A DNA stretch of 64,000 nt from Bacteroides fragilis NCTC 9343 (GTDB lineage: Bacteria; Bacteroidota; Bacteroidia; Bacteroidales; Bacteroidaceae): contig NC_003228.3 in the NCBI RefSeq assembly GCF_000025985.1, positions 1,302,001 to 1,366,000 on the forward strand, given 5' to 3'. Position 1 is the stretch's first letter; every line of letters starts with the position of its first letter. Below, piece after piece: positions 27,870 to 38,300 of this stretch. Under the pieces are notes generated by a model. It saw only the letters and a program-made list of their open reading frames with translations, ran no database searches and was not told the DNA's origin. The position numbers were made by a program, and so were the translations under genes.

Positions 27870-29183
27870 ATGAATGAAAGAATAATAGATAGAAAACTCT
27901 TTGTCGATTTGGCGAAGGAGGTTGGCTTGAACGCTTCGCATATAGAAGCAATGGGTGAAATGCGCCATTGTGAAATCACCGTTAGTGGCAATATGCTGAA
28001 ACGTCTGGTTGAAATTCAGCGTCAGTTCGAGCGACTTGCCGTAATGGGGGATGATGAGCATCGTGGTTTCTACATAGAGGTGCCACGCCCTACTCCTGAG
28101 GAGTGGGGTGATATTGAGAAACTAATTGCTTCGGGAGAGTATCAAAGCAAAGAAGCGTTCCTTGCGGACTGGCTCGCATTCAATCCAACGGAAACGCAGT
28201 GGTTTCATGTTGCCTCTTATAGATACGAAGAGTTCCGGTCGATTTGCGTTACAGACCGAAAGCATACGCATTTCGTCATTATGAATCGCTCCTCTTGTGC
28301 CGACGGAGAATCAGATAACGCATGGTATTGTGATTCCCTTGCCCGACTCTTCGACTATTTGCAGAGGCTGGTTGATGTTATTGTTGCAAATCCCGATGGG
28401 CTCAACGACTATGTGGCGCACAATCTGCCGTACCAGCAACGGACTGGGCGGATTGCACGAAAGGAACTCAATCGGATAGCACCGAAGTTTAAAATTGAGG
28501 TGGAAGATCGGGAGACTGCTATAAGGGCTTTGGAGGATTTAGTGAAGGAACATTTCAGACCTCATCTGAAGACTATGACCATCCGGCAATATTGTATGTA
28601 TTACCGCATCGCTAACGAGGTGTATGAAGCATACTACCGGAAACGAGGTGTTGGAAATCGTATCTACAAAGAACAGTCGAATGTTCCGGAAGAGCTGCGA
28701 GATATAGCCTACTACACGCGAGTAAAGTTCGTAGATGTAGATAGACTATATGACATTGACAGCCCAGAGGATTTTATACGGTTTGCAACAGACCATTATA
28801 GCGAGCTGGGACTTTCGCGCCTGAATGTCATTGCATCGAAGGTATCGCAGCAGGGTTGGATGATAGTTATCTCTAATAGCTATTCGGCAAATGTCGGACT
28901 GGCCATTGAGGTTGCCACTGCTTTATATAAGACCGGAGTACCGCTGTTGATTCACGATGCCGAAAAACTCTTGAGGATTCTGCGTGAAGAAGGTTATGTG
29001 TGGCTGATTCCCAATTCGTATCATAACTATATGGGCTATCAGGAGGAAGATACTGTTTACGAACTGCCGTGGAAATACGAATGTTCGGACGATGGTGAAT
29101 CGGTGTTGACTTTGGAGCAATACAATTCGATTGTTTCTCTTGCAGAATGGCAGGATGAAAAGTTGGTGAATCCAGTCGCTTGA
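27870..29183 (+). CDS. uncharacterised 437-aa protein, third gene of the phosphoesterase operon
   Basis: A soluble, mixed alpha/beta protein of about 437 residues with many Tyr, Arg and Glu and no P-loop, HTH or metal motif that I recognise. The start at 27870 (MNERIIDRK) avoids overlap with the upstream gene; an ATG at 27822 in the same frame would overlap it. The only clue to function is tight linkage to two phosphoesterases. It could be a regulator or substrate-recognition partner (speculative). Confidence 0.7.
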   Translation: MNERIIDRKLFVDLAKEVGLNASHIEAMGEMRHCEITVSGNMLKRLVEIQRQFERLAVMGDDEHRGFYIEVPRPTPEEWGDIEKLIASGEYQSKEAFLADWLAFNPTETQWFHVASYRYEEFRSICVTDRKHTHFVIMNRSSCADGESDNAWYCDSLARLFDYLQRLVDVIVANPDGLNDYVAHNLPYQQRTGRIARKELNRIAPKFKIEVEDRETAIRALEDLVKEHFRPHLKTMTIRQYCMYYRIANEVYEAYYRKRGVGNRIYKEQSNVPEELRDIAYYTRVKFVDVDRLYDIDSPEDFIRFATDHYSELGLSRLNVIASKVSQQGWMIVISNSYSANVGLAIEVATALYKTGVPLLIHDAEKLLRILREEGYVWLIPNSYHNYMGYQEEDTVYELPWKYECSDDGESVLTLEQYNSIVSLAEWQDEKLVNPVA

Positions 29184-29346
29184 CGCTTAAATTGAGGAGG
29201 CTGGCTCTTGCCTTAATCATAGTCATTGACAAAGGCTAAGAGTCGACCTCTTCAAAACTTGGTGGAGAAATCTGTATTTGCATAGCCATGTCTTTTAATT
29301 TTGCGATTTTTTATCTGCAATACATCATTAAATAGATAAAAAGTAA

Positions 29347-29354
29347 TATCTTTG
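29347..29354 (+). promoter_or_regulatory. -7 box of hipBA
   Basis: TATCTTTG, 23 bp before the hipB ATG at 29377, gives a short leader. HipB-type antitoxins repress their own operon, so operators should lie around this box, but I see no obvious dyad. Confidence 0.5.
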
Positions 29355-29376
29355 CGTATTATATAATGAGTTGAAT

Positions 29377-29697
29377 ATGACTAAAAATACAATGGGGACT
29401 AAGTTGCCCCGGAAATTAGAACAAAAGATGGCGGTTGTGGGAGAACAGATTAAACTGGCTCGCTTACGCAGGAATTTGAGTGTGGCTCAGGTGGCGGAAC
29501 GTGCCACCTGTTCTCCGTTGACCGTGTCCCGAATAGAAAAAGGTGCACCGACAGTTGCAATCGGAATCTATTTGCGAGTGCTGTATGCTTTACAGCTTGA
29601 TGATGATATTCTGTGGCTGGCCAAAGAAGATAAATTGGGGAAAACATTGCAGGATTTGAGTCTGAAGACTAGGGAACGTGCCTCAAAAAAGGAATAA
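29377..29697 (+). CDS. hipB: HipB-like antitoxin, XRE-family HTH
   Basis: A 106-residue DNA-binding protein. The HTH lies at about 25-80: IKLARLRRNLSVAQVAERA, then SPLTVSRIEKGAPTVAIGIY, the usual Cro/C1 layout. It is directly upstream of a HipA kinase (gap 3 bp), the standard hipBA order. HipB neutralises HipA and autorepresses the operon. I chose the ATG at 29377; a TTG at 29371 in frame is less likely. Confidence 0.88.
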   Translation: MTKNTMGTKLPRKLEQKMAVVGEQIKLARLRRNLSVAQVAERATCSPLTVSRIEKGAPTVAIGIYLRVLYALQLDDDILWLAKEDKLGKTLQDLSLKTRERASKKE

Positions 29698-29700
29698 ACG

Positions 29701-30960
29701 ATGAAAACATTATATGTATATGCCGATTTTGATTGGCTTAAGGAGACAGAACTTGTTGGTGAGTTAGGCTATGAATCTCTTCGTGGTTCGGACAGTTATT
29801 GCTTTACCTTCAGCAATGAATGGTTGAAAAAACACGGAGATTTGTTTTTGAGTGATGACCTGAATAATTATCCGGGACAGCAATATACGCAACCGGAGAA
29901 AGATATATTCGGATGTTTCTCGGATTCATTGCCGGATCGTTGGGGACGAACATTGTTGTTGCGACGTGAGCAGATTACTGCGATGGAAGAGAAACGACCG
30001 GTACGGAGACTGTCATCTTTCGATTTTTTGACCGGTATCGATGACTTTTCCCGAATGGGTGCTTTCCGTTTCAAGGAGTCAAAAGACGGGGGATTTATAA
30101 ATGTAAGTGAGTCGTTGAAAATCCCACCTCTGACTGATATAAGGGAGTTGATTGCAGCCAGTGCGGAAATCGAGAAAAGCGAAGAGGGGAATGTCCTGCC
30201 TGATAAGAAATGGGTTGCCCAACTCGTGCAACCGGGTTCTTCACTAGGTGGAGCAAGACCCAAAGCCAGTGTGATTGACACGGATAAAACGCTTTATGTC
30301 GCCAAGTTCCCTTCTCGCAAGGATGATTACGATGCCGGACTTTGGGAGCATTTCAGCCATCTTCTTGCGATAAAAGCCGGTATAAATGCCGCGAAAACCA
30401 AAGTACTGGCAACAGGTGAGAAATATCACACCTTGCTTTCGCAACGCTTTGACAGAACCCAAGAAGGGAAACGGATTCACTTTGCTTCTGCCATGACTTT
30501 ATTAGGACTCAATGACGGCGACAACGCAACTACGGGACACGGTTATCTGGATATAGTCGATTTCATAATCCAGAACTGTACGAATGTGGAAGATAATCTG
30601 CAGGAACTCTATCGCCGTGCAGCTTTCAATATCTGCATCGGCAATAGCGATGACCATTTCCGCAATCACGGTTTTCTTTTGACTGCAAAAGGTTGGACGC
30701 TTTCTCCTGCATACGATATGAATCCCACTCTGAATGAATATCAAAGTCTGCTTATTTCATCCACTTCCAACAAAGCTGACTTAAACATTTTGCTTGATGC
30801 TTGCGAAGATTATATGCTTAACCGAAAAGCTGCAAAGAAAATTATTTCTGAGGTAATTGGAACCATAAAAGAGTGGCGAGAACTGGCGACAAGATTAGGG
30901 ATTTCCAAGAGAGGTATGGATATGTTTGCCGGAGTGTTGAATAAACGATGTAAGGAATAA
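29701..30960 (+). CDS. hipA: HipA-family serine/threonine kinase toxin
   Basis: A 419-residue kinase toxin; characterised HipA proteins phosphorylate glutamyl-tRNA synthetase or other tRNA synthetases and induce growth arrest. Features: an N-terminal HipA_N1 lobe, PDRWGRTLL, the ATP-loop region GSSLGGARPK with the catalytic-lobe Lys in LYVAKFPS, the catalytic NSDDHFRNHGF and the metal-binding LSPAYDMNPT. All key residues look intact. Together with hipB this is a complete toxin-antitoxin pair, ended by a strong hairpin at 31070. Confidence 0.92.
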   Translation: MKTLYVYADFDWLKETELVGELGYESLRGSDSYCFTFSNEWLKKHGDLFLSDDLNNYPGQQYTQPEKDIFGCFSDSLPDRWGRTLLLRREQITAMEEKRPVRRLSSFDFLTGIDDFSRMGAFRFKESKDGGFINVSESLKIPPLTDIRELIAASAEIEKSEEGNVLPDKKWVAQLVQPGSSLGGARPKASVIDTDKTLYVAKFPSRKDDYDAGLWEHFSHLLAIKAGINAAKTKVLATGEKYHTLLSQRFDRTQEGKRIHFASAMTLLGLNDGDNATTGHGYLDIVDFIIQNCTNVEDNLQELYRRAAFNICIGNSDDHFRNHGFLLTAKGWTLSPAYDMNPTLNEYQSLLISSTSNKADLNILLDACEDYMLNRKAAKKIISEVIGTIKEWRELATRLGISKRGMDMFAGVLNKRCKE

Positions 30961-31069
30961 CTGTTTCTGCGTGCCAAATTAATTACCAAGCAAAAATGCG
31001 CTAAATTGCCAATTAGAATGAGGTATAGGGTTGATTTGTATGTGATTGAGTAATAAGACAGGATTGAGG

Positions 31070-31114
31070 TATTATGCTGCACAAGCATTATGCTCGTGCA
31101 GCATAATATTTTTG
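31070..31114 (+). terminator. intrinsic terminator after hipBA
   Basis: TATTATGCTGCAC (31070-31082) pairs perfectly with GTGCAGCATAATA (31096-31108) and is followed by TTTTTG. The 13-base loop contains a further AGCAT/ATGCT dyad. It isolates hipBA from the type I restriction operon. Confidence 0.88.
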
Positions 31115-31226
31115 ATAAGGTGAAATTCATTGATGGAATAGATAAAAACGGCACATGTGTTCTTTTTGCATAGCTTTATGACAACTGTAGCCATTCCTTT
31201 AAATGATGTTTTTGTCGCTTATATAC

Positions 31227-31257
31227 TTGGCTATATGGGGAATTTGACGTATTTTTG
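31227..31257 (+). promoter_or_regulatory. promoter of the type I RM operon
   Basis: TTG (31227-31229) and TATTTTTG (31250-31257) are separated by 20 bp, the spacing expected for Bacteroides -33/-7 promoters. The XRE gene starts 32 bp downstream. Confidence 0.65.
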
Positions 31258-31289
31258 TTTGCAATTTAACGAGGATAATTTAAATACTA

Positions 31290-31511
31290 ATGTCGAATAA
31301 TCAACAAATGATGCTGAATAGAATAAAAGTGGTACTTGCAGAAAAGCAAAGAACCAATAGATGGTTGGCAGAGCAAATGGGTAAGTCCGAGAATACAATT
31401 TCAAGATGGTGTTCCAATAAGTCACAACCATCCCTTGATATGTTGGTTAAAGTTGCAGAATTACTTAATGTTGACCCTCGTCAACTCATAAATGGTAAAA
31501 TAAAAATTTAG
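31290..31511 (+). CDS. small XRE/Cro-type regulator leading the type I RM operon
   Basis: A 73-residue, single-HTH protein (TNRWLAEQMGKSENTISRW, then SLDMLVKVAELLNVDPRQLI). Two bases separate its stop from hsdM, so it is the first gene of the operon. Small XRE proteins in this place act like controller proteins that time restriction gene expression after entry into a new host (role inferred from position). Confidence 0.87.
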   Translation: MSNNQQMMLNRIKVVLAEKQRTNRWLAEQMGKSENTISRWCSNKSQPSLDMLVKVAELLNVDPRQLINGKIKI

Positions 31512-31513
31512 TT

Positions 31514-34186
31514 ATGGCAATAAAGAAGACTCAATTATATAGCATACTTTGGGAAAGTTGCAATATCCTACGCGGAAGCATGGACGCAAGTCAATACAAG
31601 AACTATGTGTTGACTATGCTATTCTTGAAGTACATTAGTGACAAGGTACAATCCGATTCAGACATATTCTTTGACCTTCCTGAAGGATGTTTTTTCAATG
31701 ACATCGTTGCTCTTAAGGGGAAACCCAATATAGGTGAGGAGATTCAGAAAAAGCTCCATGTCATAGCCCGAGCGAATCCTCGATTAGATCACATTATCAA
31801 CGAAGCTGATTTTGATGACTCAACTAAACTCGGAACTGGGAAAGCTAAGGTTGATACATTGACAAGCCTCATTTCTGTTTTTCAGCGGGATTTCCTTGAT
31901 TTTAGTAAGAACCGTGCTGGCGATGACGATCTTATCGGAGATGCGTATGAATATCTGATGAAGAATTTTGCGGCAGAGAGTGGTAAAAAGAAAGGTCAGT
32001 TCTATACTCCTGCTGAGGTTTCTCGCTTAATGGCTCGTCTGATAGGCATACATAAAGACAATCGGCCACAGATTTCTATATATGACCCGACTTGCGGCTC
32101 GGGATCATTGTTGCTTCGTGCTGCTGCGGAATATACCAAGCATCGTGATGGCGTTTCTATATTTGGTCAAGAACTTGATGGGGCAACACGAGGTATGGCG
32201 GTTATGAATATGTATCTTCATGGTTATGACGACCCGGAGTTGGAAGTCGGAGATACAATTGAAAAGCCGTTCTTTAAATCAACACCAAATCAGCTGGAAA
32301 CATTCAACTATGTCGTTGCTAATCCTCCATTCTCTCAGAAAGGATGGATAAAGGGAGAAATTAAAATCAATGACACTTTCGGTCGGTGGGGAAATTCAGA
32401 CAATCTACCTCCTATTCCTCCTATTGGCTATGAAGATTACGCATTTTTGCTTCACATTATCAAGTCAATCAATTCGCAAGGGCGCGGAGCTTGTATATTG
32501 CCAAACGGAGTTTTGTTCCGTGGTAATGAAGAAGAAGCTGTTAGACGGAAAATTATTGAGAAACGGTATATCCGAGGCATCATAAGTCTGCCTACAAACT
32601 TGTTTTTTGGTACTGGAATTCCTGCCTGTATTGTCATTATTGACAAAGCCAAGACTTCGACATCAAAAGGCATTTTTATGATTGATGCTCGATCAGGATT
32701 CACAAAAGATGGAGCAAAGAATCGACTTCGCGAGCAGGATATTCGCCGCGTATTCGATGCTTGGGAAGCTCTTGAAAATCTCGAAGCAAACGGCAACCTT
32801 GATGATAAAGAGGAAACCATACCTCATTATGCCCGATTCGTACCTTACACCGAAATTACTAACGAGCGAAATGACTGCAATCTCAATGTGTCACGTTATA
32901 TAACGCCAGTCGATACTGAAATTCAGCAAGATCTTTATGCTCACCTCAAACTAAATGGTGGATTGCCTACTAAGGATGTAGAAGAAGGTTTTTCTTATCT
33001 CTGGCGACACTGTCCGACACTCAAAAACGAGCTGTTTGAGCCATTGGAGGAAAACTATTATAAACTGCGCGTCGGACGCAACGAGATTCCAAACACTATT
33101 ATACACAATAAGGAATTCAGTACTTTAAGTGGATTCTTCTCTGATGCAATAGAAGAATGGTATAAACTTGTGTCACAACAGATGTTTGCGCTTGCTCCCG
33201 GATGCCAGCCTAAAAAACTTATAGCAGACTGGAGTGAGTCACTCCTTGAGATGCTCTCTGAAATTGATGGGCTTGTTGACAAATATACGATATATGACAT
33301 ATTGCTCAACTATTGGAACTCAGCCATGCAAGATGATTGTTATCTGATTTCTCGCTATGGTTGGACGGTAGAATTGTCGTGTGATGTTCTTACAACCGAT
33401 AAAAAATCTAAAGAGGTAAAGTTTGTCCCTAAAAAGAATCCCACCTTCAGGGATTACAATTGCGATTTGTTGCCGGTTCATGTTGTTGTCAATCACTACT
33501 TCAAAGAAGAGAACGAGGCGGTCAATGAAGCTGAAGAGCGTGTGTCACAACTCAAAGGTGAGATAGAACAGATGGAGGAGGAATACCCCGAGGAACTTAA
33601 CGATACTGTTACCGAAATCATAAGCAAATATATCTACGCTATATGTCCTAAACCTTTGAAGGGAGAAAAAGATGTTTTAGAGACATATCTTGCTATTAAC
33701 GAAAAAGGAAAGATTGGCAAAGAGAAACGCGAAGCTATTATTGCCAAAAATCGGAATGTATTTGATCGTCTTAGCGACATGAGTGTAAATGCAATTAAAT
33801 ATCGGTTGAAGGAAGTTGTTAATTATGCGGCATTGCCAGATGATACCATTAAGTTATATAAACAATATATTGACTTGAACAGAGAGTTGGCTAATGCTAA
33901 GACAGATGTTAAACAAAAGATATCAAAGTTGACCAAACTTGTTGTTGCAAAATATCCTACTTTACAAGAATCGGAAATTAAGGGTATGGTTGTTAACGAC
34001 AAATGGCATACTGCTATAGTTGGAGGAGCAATTAGTGCGGCTTTCGATGTAACCGTGGATATTGAACAACAAGTTACTGCTCTTGTTGATCGTTATGCTC
34101 GCCGCTTATCCGACATCGACGCTTCAGTACGAGAACTTGAAGAAAAAGTAAATGCTCACCTCGCCAAAATGGGATTTGAATTATGA
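31514..34186 (+). CDS. hsdM: type I restriction-modification methyltransferase HsdM, long form
   Basis: An 890-residue adenine methyltransferase subunit. HsdM_N occupies about 7-145, then N6_Mtase: GQFYTPAEVSRLM, YDPTCGSGSLLL (SAM loop) and NPPF (motif IV). The usual HsdM is about 500 residues; here ~400 additional C-terminal residues carry coiled coils (EAEERVSQLKGEIEQMEEE and a final VRELEEKVNAHLAKM). This longer form occurs in some type I systems. It overlaps hsdS by four bases (ATGA). No damage is seen. Confidence 0.94.
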   Translation: MAIKKTQLYSILWESCNILRGSMDASQYKNYVLTMLFLKYISDKVQSDSDIFFDLPEGCFFNDIVALKGKPNIGEEIQKKLHVIARANPRLDHIINEADFDDSTKLGTGKAKVDTLTSLISVFQRDFLDFSKNRAGDDDLIGDAYEYLMKNFAAESGKKKGQFYTPAEVSRLMARLIGIHKDNRPQISIYDPTCGSGSLLLRAAAEYTKHRDGVSIFGQELDGATRGMAVMNMYLHGYDDPELEVGDTIEKPFFKSTPNQLETFNYVVANPPFSQKGWIKGEIKINDTFGRWGNSDNLPPIPPIGYEDYAFLLHIIKSINSQGRGACILPNGVLFRGNEEEAVRRKIIEKRYIRGIISLPTNLFFGTGIPACIVIIDKAKTSTSKGIFMIDARSGFTKDGAKNRLREQDIRRVFDAWEALENLEANGNLDDKEETIPHYARFVPYTEITNERNDCNLNVSRYITPVDTEIQQDLYAHLKLNGGLPTKDVEEGFSYLWRHCPTLKNELFEPLEENYYKLRVGRNEIPNTIIHNKEFSTLSGFFSDAIEEWYKLVSQQMFALAPGCQPKKLIADWSESLLEMLSEIDGLVDKYTIYDILLNYWNSAMQDDCYLISRYGWTVELSCDVLTTDKKSKEVKFVPKKNPTFRDYNCDLLPVHVVVNHYFKEENEAVNEAEERVSQLKGEIEQMEEEYPEELNDTVTEIISKYIYAICPKPLKGEKDVLETYLAINEKGKIGKEKREAIIAKNRNVFDRLSDMSVNAIKYRLKEVVNYAALPDDTIKLYKQYIDLNRELANAKTDVKQKISKLTKLVVAKYPTLQESEIKGMVVNDKWHTAIVGGAISAAFDVTVDIEQQVTALVDRYARRLSDIDASVRELEEKVNAHLAKMGFEL

Positions 34187-35367
34187 TTGAAACTAAATTC
34201 AAACAAACAGAGTTGTGCCGAATACCAGAGGATTGGGATATAGGCACCTTTGCTGATTTCTTAATAACCTTTTCTGCGGGGGCTACCCCTTATCGAGGTA
34301 TCCCTGATAACTTTGTTGGTACAATCCCATGGATTTCAAGCGGAGAGCTAAATTATTGTGAAATTGAAAATACTCGTGAGCACATATCTTCAGACGCTCA
34401 AAAGAATACTCATCTTACGTTGCATAAACCGGGAACATTCCTTATTGCAATTACAGGGCTTGAAGCTGCGGGGACTAGAGGGCGATGTGCCTTTGTTAAA
34501 ACTCCCGCAACGACTAATCAGTCATGTCTTGCAATCAATAGCACTGACAAGATGACTGTGAAATATTTGTTTTGGTTTTATCGTCAATGGAGCGATTTTC
34601 TTGCATTCAATTTTAGCCAAGGTTCAAAACAGCAAAGCTTTACGGCAGAGATAGTAAAACGTCTTCCATTATATGCGCCGAAATATAAAGAGCAAGAGAA
34701 AATTGCAGAAGCATTGAGCGATGTGGATAAGTTAATTCGTGAACTCGATACTCTGATTGAAAAGAAACGGGCTGTAATGCAGGGGACTATGCAAGAGCTC
34801 CTAACCGCTCATCGCAGATTACCAGGTTTCGTCCATCCGTGGAGGAATACTTTAGTTGAAAAATGTTGTAAAATAACCACAGGAGAGAGTAACACTCGAG
34901 ATCAAATTGAATCAGGTATATATCCATTTTACATTCGGTCGGCCACAGTCATGAGAAGTAATAGCTATATATTCGATTGTGAAGGTGTTATAACTATTGG
35001 GGATGGCCAAATAGGAAAGGTATTTCATTATGTCAATGGGAAATTTGATTTACATCAACGATGCTATTTAATGTACGACTTTGATGATATAGATGTAAAA
35101 TTCTTTTATTTTCTGTTTTCGTTTTTCTTTTATAATCGAGTTATTGCATTATCAGCAAAAGCAACAGTAGATTCCGTCAGAAGAAATATGATTGCAAAAA
35201 TGAAAATAAATATACCTTCAACGATGCAAGAACAAAAAGCCATTGCCAATATTCTGTCTGACATGAATGATGGAATTGAAGCAATAGAGGCAAAAAGGGA
35301 TAAATATATTGCAGTCCGTCAAGGCATGATGCAGCAGTTATTAACAGGAAAAATCCGTTTAATATGA
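34183..35367 (+). CDS. hsdS: type I RM specificity subunit HsdS
   Basis: A 394-residue DNA-recognition subunit. It has two target-recognition domains, about 1-165 and 215-345, each followed by a conserved helical spacer: EQEKIAEALSDVDKLI..IEKKRAVMQG and EQKAIANILSDMNDGI..KRDKYIAVRQGMMQQLLTG. The two half-sites imply a bipartite target. There is only one hsdS gene and no recombinase beside it, so no shuffling system is evident. Four-base overlaps on both sides couple it to hsdM and hsdR. Confidence 0.94.
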   Translation: MIETKFKQTELCRIPEDWDIGTFADFLITFSAGATPYRGIPDNFVGTIPWISSGELNYCEIENTREHISSDAQKNTHLTLHKPGTFLIAITGLEAAGTRGRCAFVKTPATTNQSCLAINSTDKMTVKYLFWFYRQWSDFLAFNFSQGSKQQSFTAEIVKRLPLYAPKYKEQEKIAEALSDVDKLIRELDTLIEKKRAVMQGTMQELLTAHRRLPGFVHPWRNTLVEKCCKITTGESNTRDQIESGIYPFYIRSATVMRSNSYIFDCEGVITIGDGQIGKVFHYVNGKFDLHQRCYLMYDFDDIDVKFFYFLFSFFFYNRVIALSAKATVDSVRRNMIAKMKINIPSTMQEQKAIANILSDMNDGIEAIEAKRDKYIAVRQGMMQQLLTGKIRLI

Positions 35368-38300
35368 ACACGATACCATTAGTAGATTCGGAACGCACAA
35401 CTCAAAATCGTGTTGTTAATCTCCTCCACGATTATTGTGGCTATCAGTATCTTGGATATAAACAGGATGCCGACAACCTTCCAATTATTCCTGAAATTCT
35501 CGGAAAGTTTATAAAAGATACACAACACGCCTCAAATACGGAGATTGATAAAGTTTTTCGCTTGCTCGATTTGGAAATAAGCCGATGTCATGATAAGGAC
35601 ACGTTGTTTCAGAGCAATCTGAACTTTTATAGCTATCTGCGCTACGGAGTAAATATTCAAGGAGATGACGGGCAAAGCAAAACTGTTAAGATTATTAAAT
35701 GGTCCGAGGATAATGTGGCCGACAATATATTTTCTTTGGCAGAGGAGGTGACAGTTCGCCGTAATATAGAAGAATACCATACACGGCGTCCTGACATAGT
35801 AGTATATGTCAATGGAATGGCACTTGGAGTTATTGAATTGAAGAAATCAACTGTTAGTGTTAAAGACGGTGTGCGCCAACAGATTCGTAATAATGGTAGA
35901 GATAATGAAATATGCCATTTTTTTGTACCTGCTCAATTTCTTTTTGCCGGAAACGATAGTGAAGGAGTGCATTATGGTACAATACTGACTCCGGAAAAGT
36001 TTTGGTTACGTTGGAAGGAACCAACGGGTCAAAGTTATCCCAATGATACGTCCACTCCCGAACCAATTCCTGAGCTATTTCCAAGAACAGAATTTCCTAA
36101 TGAACTTGATCGTTCATTGCTTCAGATGCTTGAACCGAAAAGAATTTTGCGTCTTATCCATGACTGCGTTGTATATGACGGAGGTATTAAAAAAGTTTGT
36201 CGTCCAAACCAATATTTTGCATTCGAGGCAGCAAAACCACGTATCCGCAATAAGCAAAGTGGTATTATTTGGCACTCGCAAGGTGCCGGCAAAAGTTTGA
36301 TGATGGTATGGCTGGCTCAATGGATATTGGAGAATATGCCAAATGACCCGCGTGTTGTTATTATCACCGACCGTGATGAACTCGACAAACAAATTGAGAA
36401 TGGATTCAAAGATGCCGGTCATAAACCAATTCGTGCCAAAAGCGGAAATCATCTTCTTTCGATGCTGTCAGAAGTTGAACCTAATTTGATTTGTACCCTT
36501 ATCCATAAATTCGGTATTGCAGGACAGGAGGAATCTGCTTTTTCCGCAGAAGAGAAGAAACTTCGAGGAAAGCGCTCACCGGAACAGTATATGGCTGCAC
36601 TTGCCGAAAAACTGCCAAAAGGTTTCAAGGCTAAAGGCAATATATTTGTCTTTGTTGATGAATGTCATCGTACACAAGGTGGTATACTCAATAAGGCCAT
36701 GAAAAAAATTATGGGTGATGATGTCATGCTCATCGGTTTTACCGGTACTCCATTGCTGAAACAACAAAAGAGTAAACTTACATCGAGAGAAAACTTTGGC
36801 AATTATATTCATACATATAAATTTAATGAGGCAGTTAAGGATCAGGTGATTCTCGACCTACGTTATGAAGCTCGCGAAATAGAGCAGAATCTTGAAAATG
36901 AGCAGGCCGTTGACCAACTTTTTGAACACATTACGCGCAATCTTAGTTCGAAAGCAAAAGAGGAGTTAAAAAGCAGATGGGCTGTGATGAAGAATCTTTT
37001 TTCGAGTCGTGACCGCGTGCGTAAGATTGTAGCCGACATTGTAAAGGATATGCAACTCATATCATGCCTTCGGGAAGGTTGGGGTAATGCAATGCTGGTT
37101 TGCGATAGCATTTATCAGGCTTATCGTTGTTGGGAGGTCTTTCAGGAAACACAACTTAAAGGACATTGTGCAGTCGTTTCAAGTTTTAACGGTAAAGATG
37201 CGAGTCCGGAAGAATCATCTTCGGGCGAAACACAAAGCGAGGCTGAATATAAAGCAGAGATGGCTAAAAAGATGTTTAAGGACCGCACTCCCGAAGAATT
37301 TGAGGAATGGGCTAAGACTCAATTTGTCGACCATCCAGGTGACATGAAACTACTGATTGTGGTAAGTAAACTACTTACTGGTTTTGATGCTCCATCGGCT
37401 ACCTATCTCTATCTTGATAAGAAAATGGAGGGGCATGATTTGTTTCAAGCTATCTGTCGCGTAAACCGTACAAACAACGAGTATGAAGAAAAAGAGTTCG
37501 GGTATATAGTCGACTATAAACAGCTTTTTAAGAATATTGAAGATGCGGTCAATGATTACACTACTGGAGCATTTTCAGATTACGACAAGGAAGATGTGGA
37601 AGGATTGTTAACGGATCGATTTGAGAATGCCAAGCGCGATTTGGACACGGCACTTGAACGTGTAGAGCATCTTTGTGAGCCTGTTGCTCATCCAAAAACG
37701 ACCAACGAATTTTTTGATTACTTTGTATTCGACCAACGCAGCACGGAGCCTAATGAAGAAGAAGCTGCAACTATCCAAAGTGCCCCCATACGCGAAGCCT
37801 TCTATAATGCTGTAAAAATTCTTGTGACCCGTTATTCTGCAATTGCGCTTGAAATGGAGAGAGCTGGTTATACGACTGAAGAGGCGCAGACTATATTTGA
37901 GCGTATCAAGAATTTTGATAATATTCGGAATGCCATAATGCGCCGTGCCGGAGATATTGTTGACATGAAACTGTATGATCAGCAGATGAGAAACATACTT
38001 GATATGTATATAGATGCCAAGTCCTCAAAGGTACTTGCCATGCTTGAAGACTTTTCATTTCTTGACCTTGTGCTTGACAGTAACTCAGAGGAAGCAGAAC
38101 ATGAGGCTGAGGAAGCACTTGGAGGAAAGGATGGTGTCGCTTCAACGATTACTGCCAATGTTCGTCGTGTAGTTAACCGTAAACGTGAGAGTAATCCAGA
38201 AGAATATAGAAAATTCTCAGAACGCATAAATCGACTGCTCGCAGAGTATCGCCAAGGAGTTCTTGACTATAAGGAATATCTCAAAGCAATAGCTGAGTTG

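Noticed and set aside
34183..35367. Phase-variable hsdS shufflon
   Set aside because: Only one hsdS gene is present, with no recombinase or inverted hsdS fragments in the surrounding sequence.
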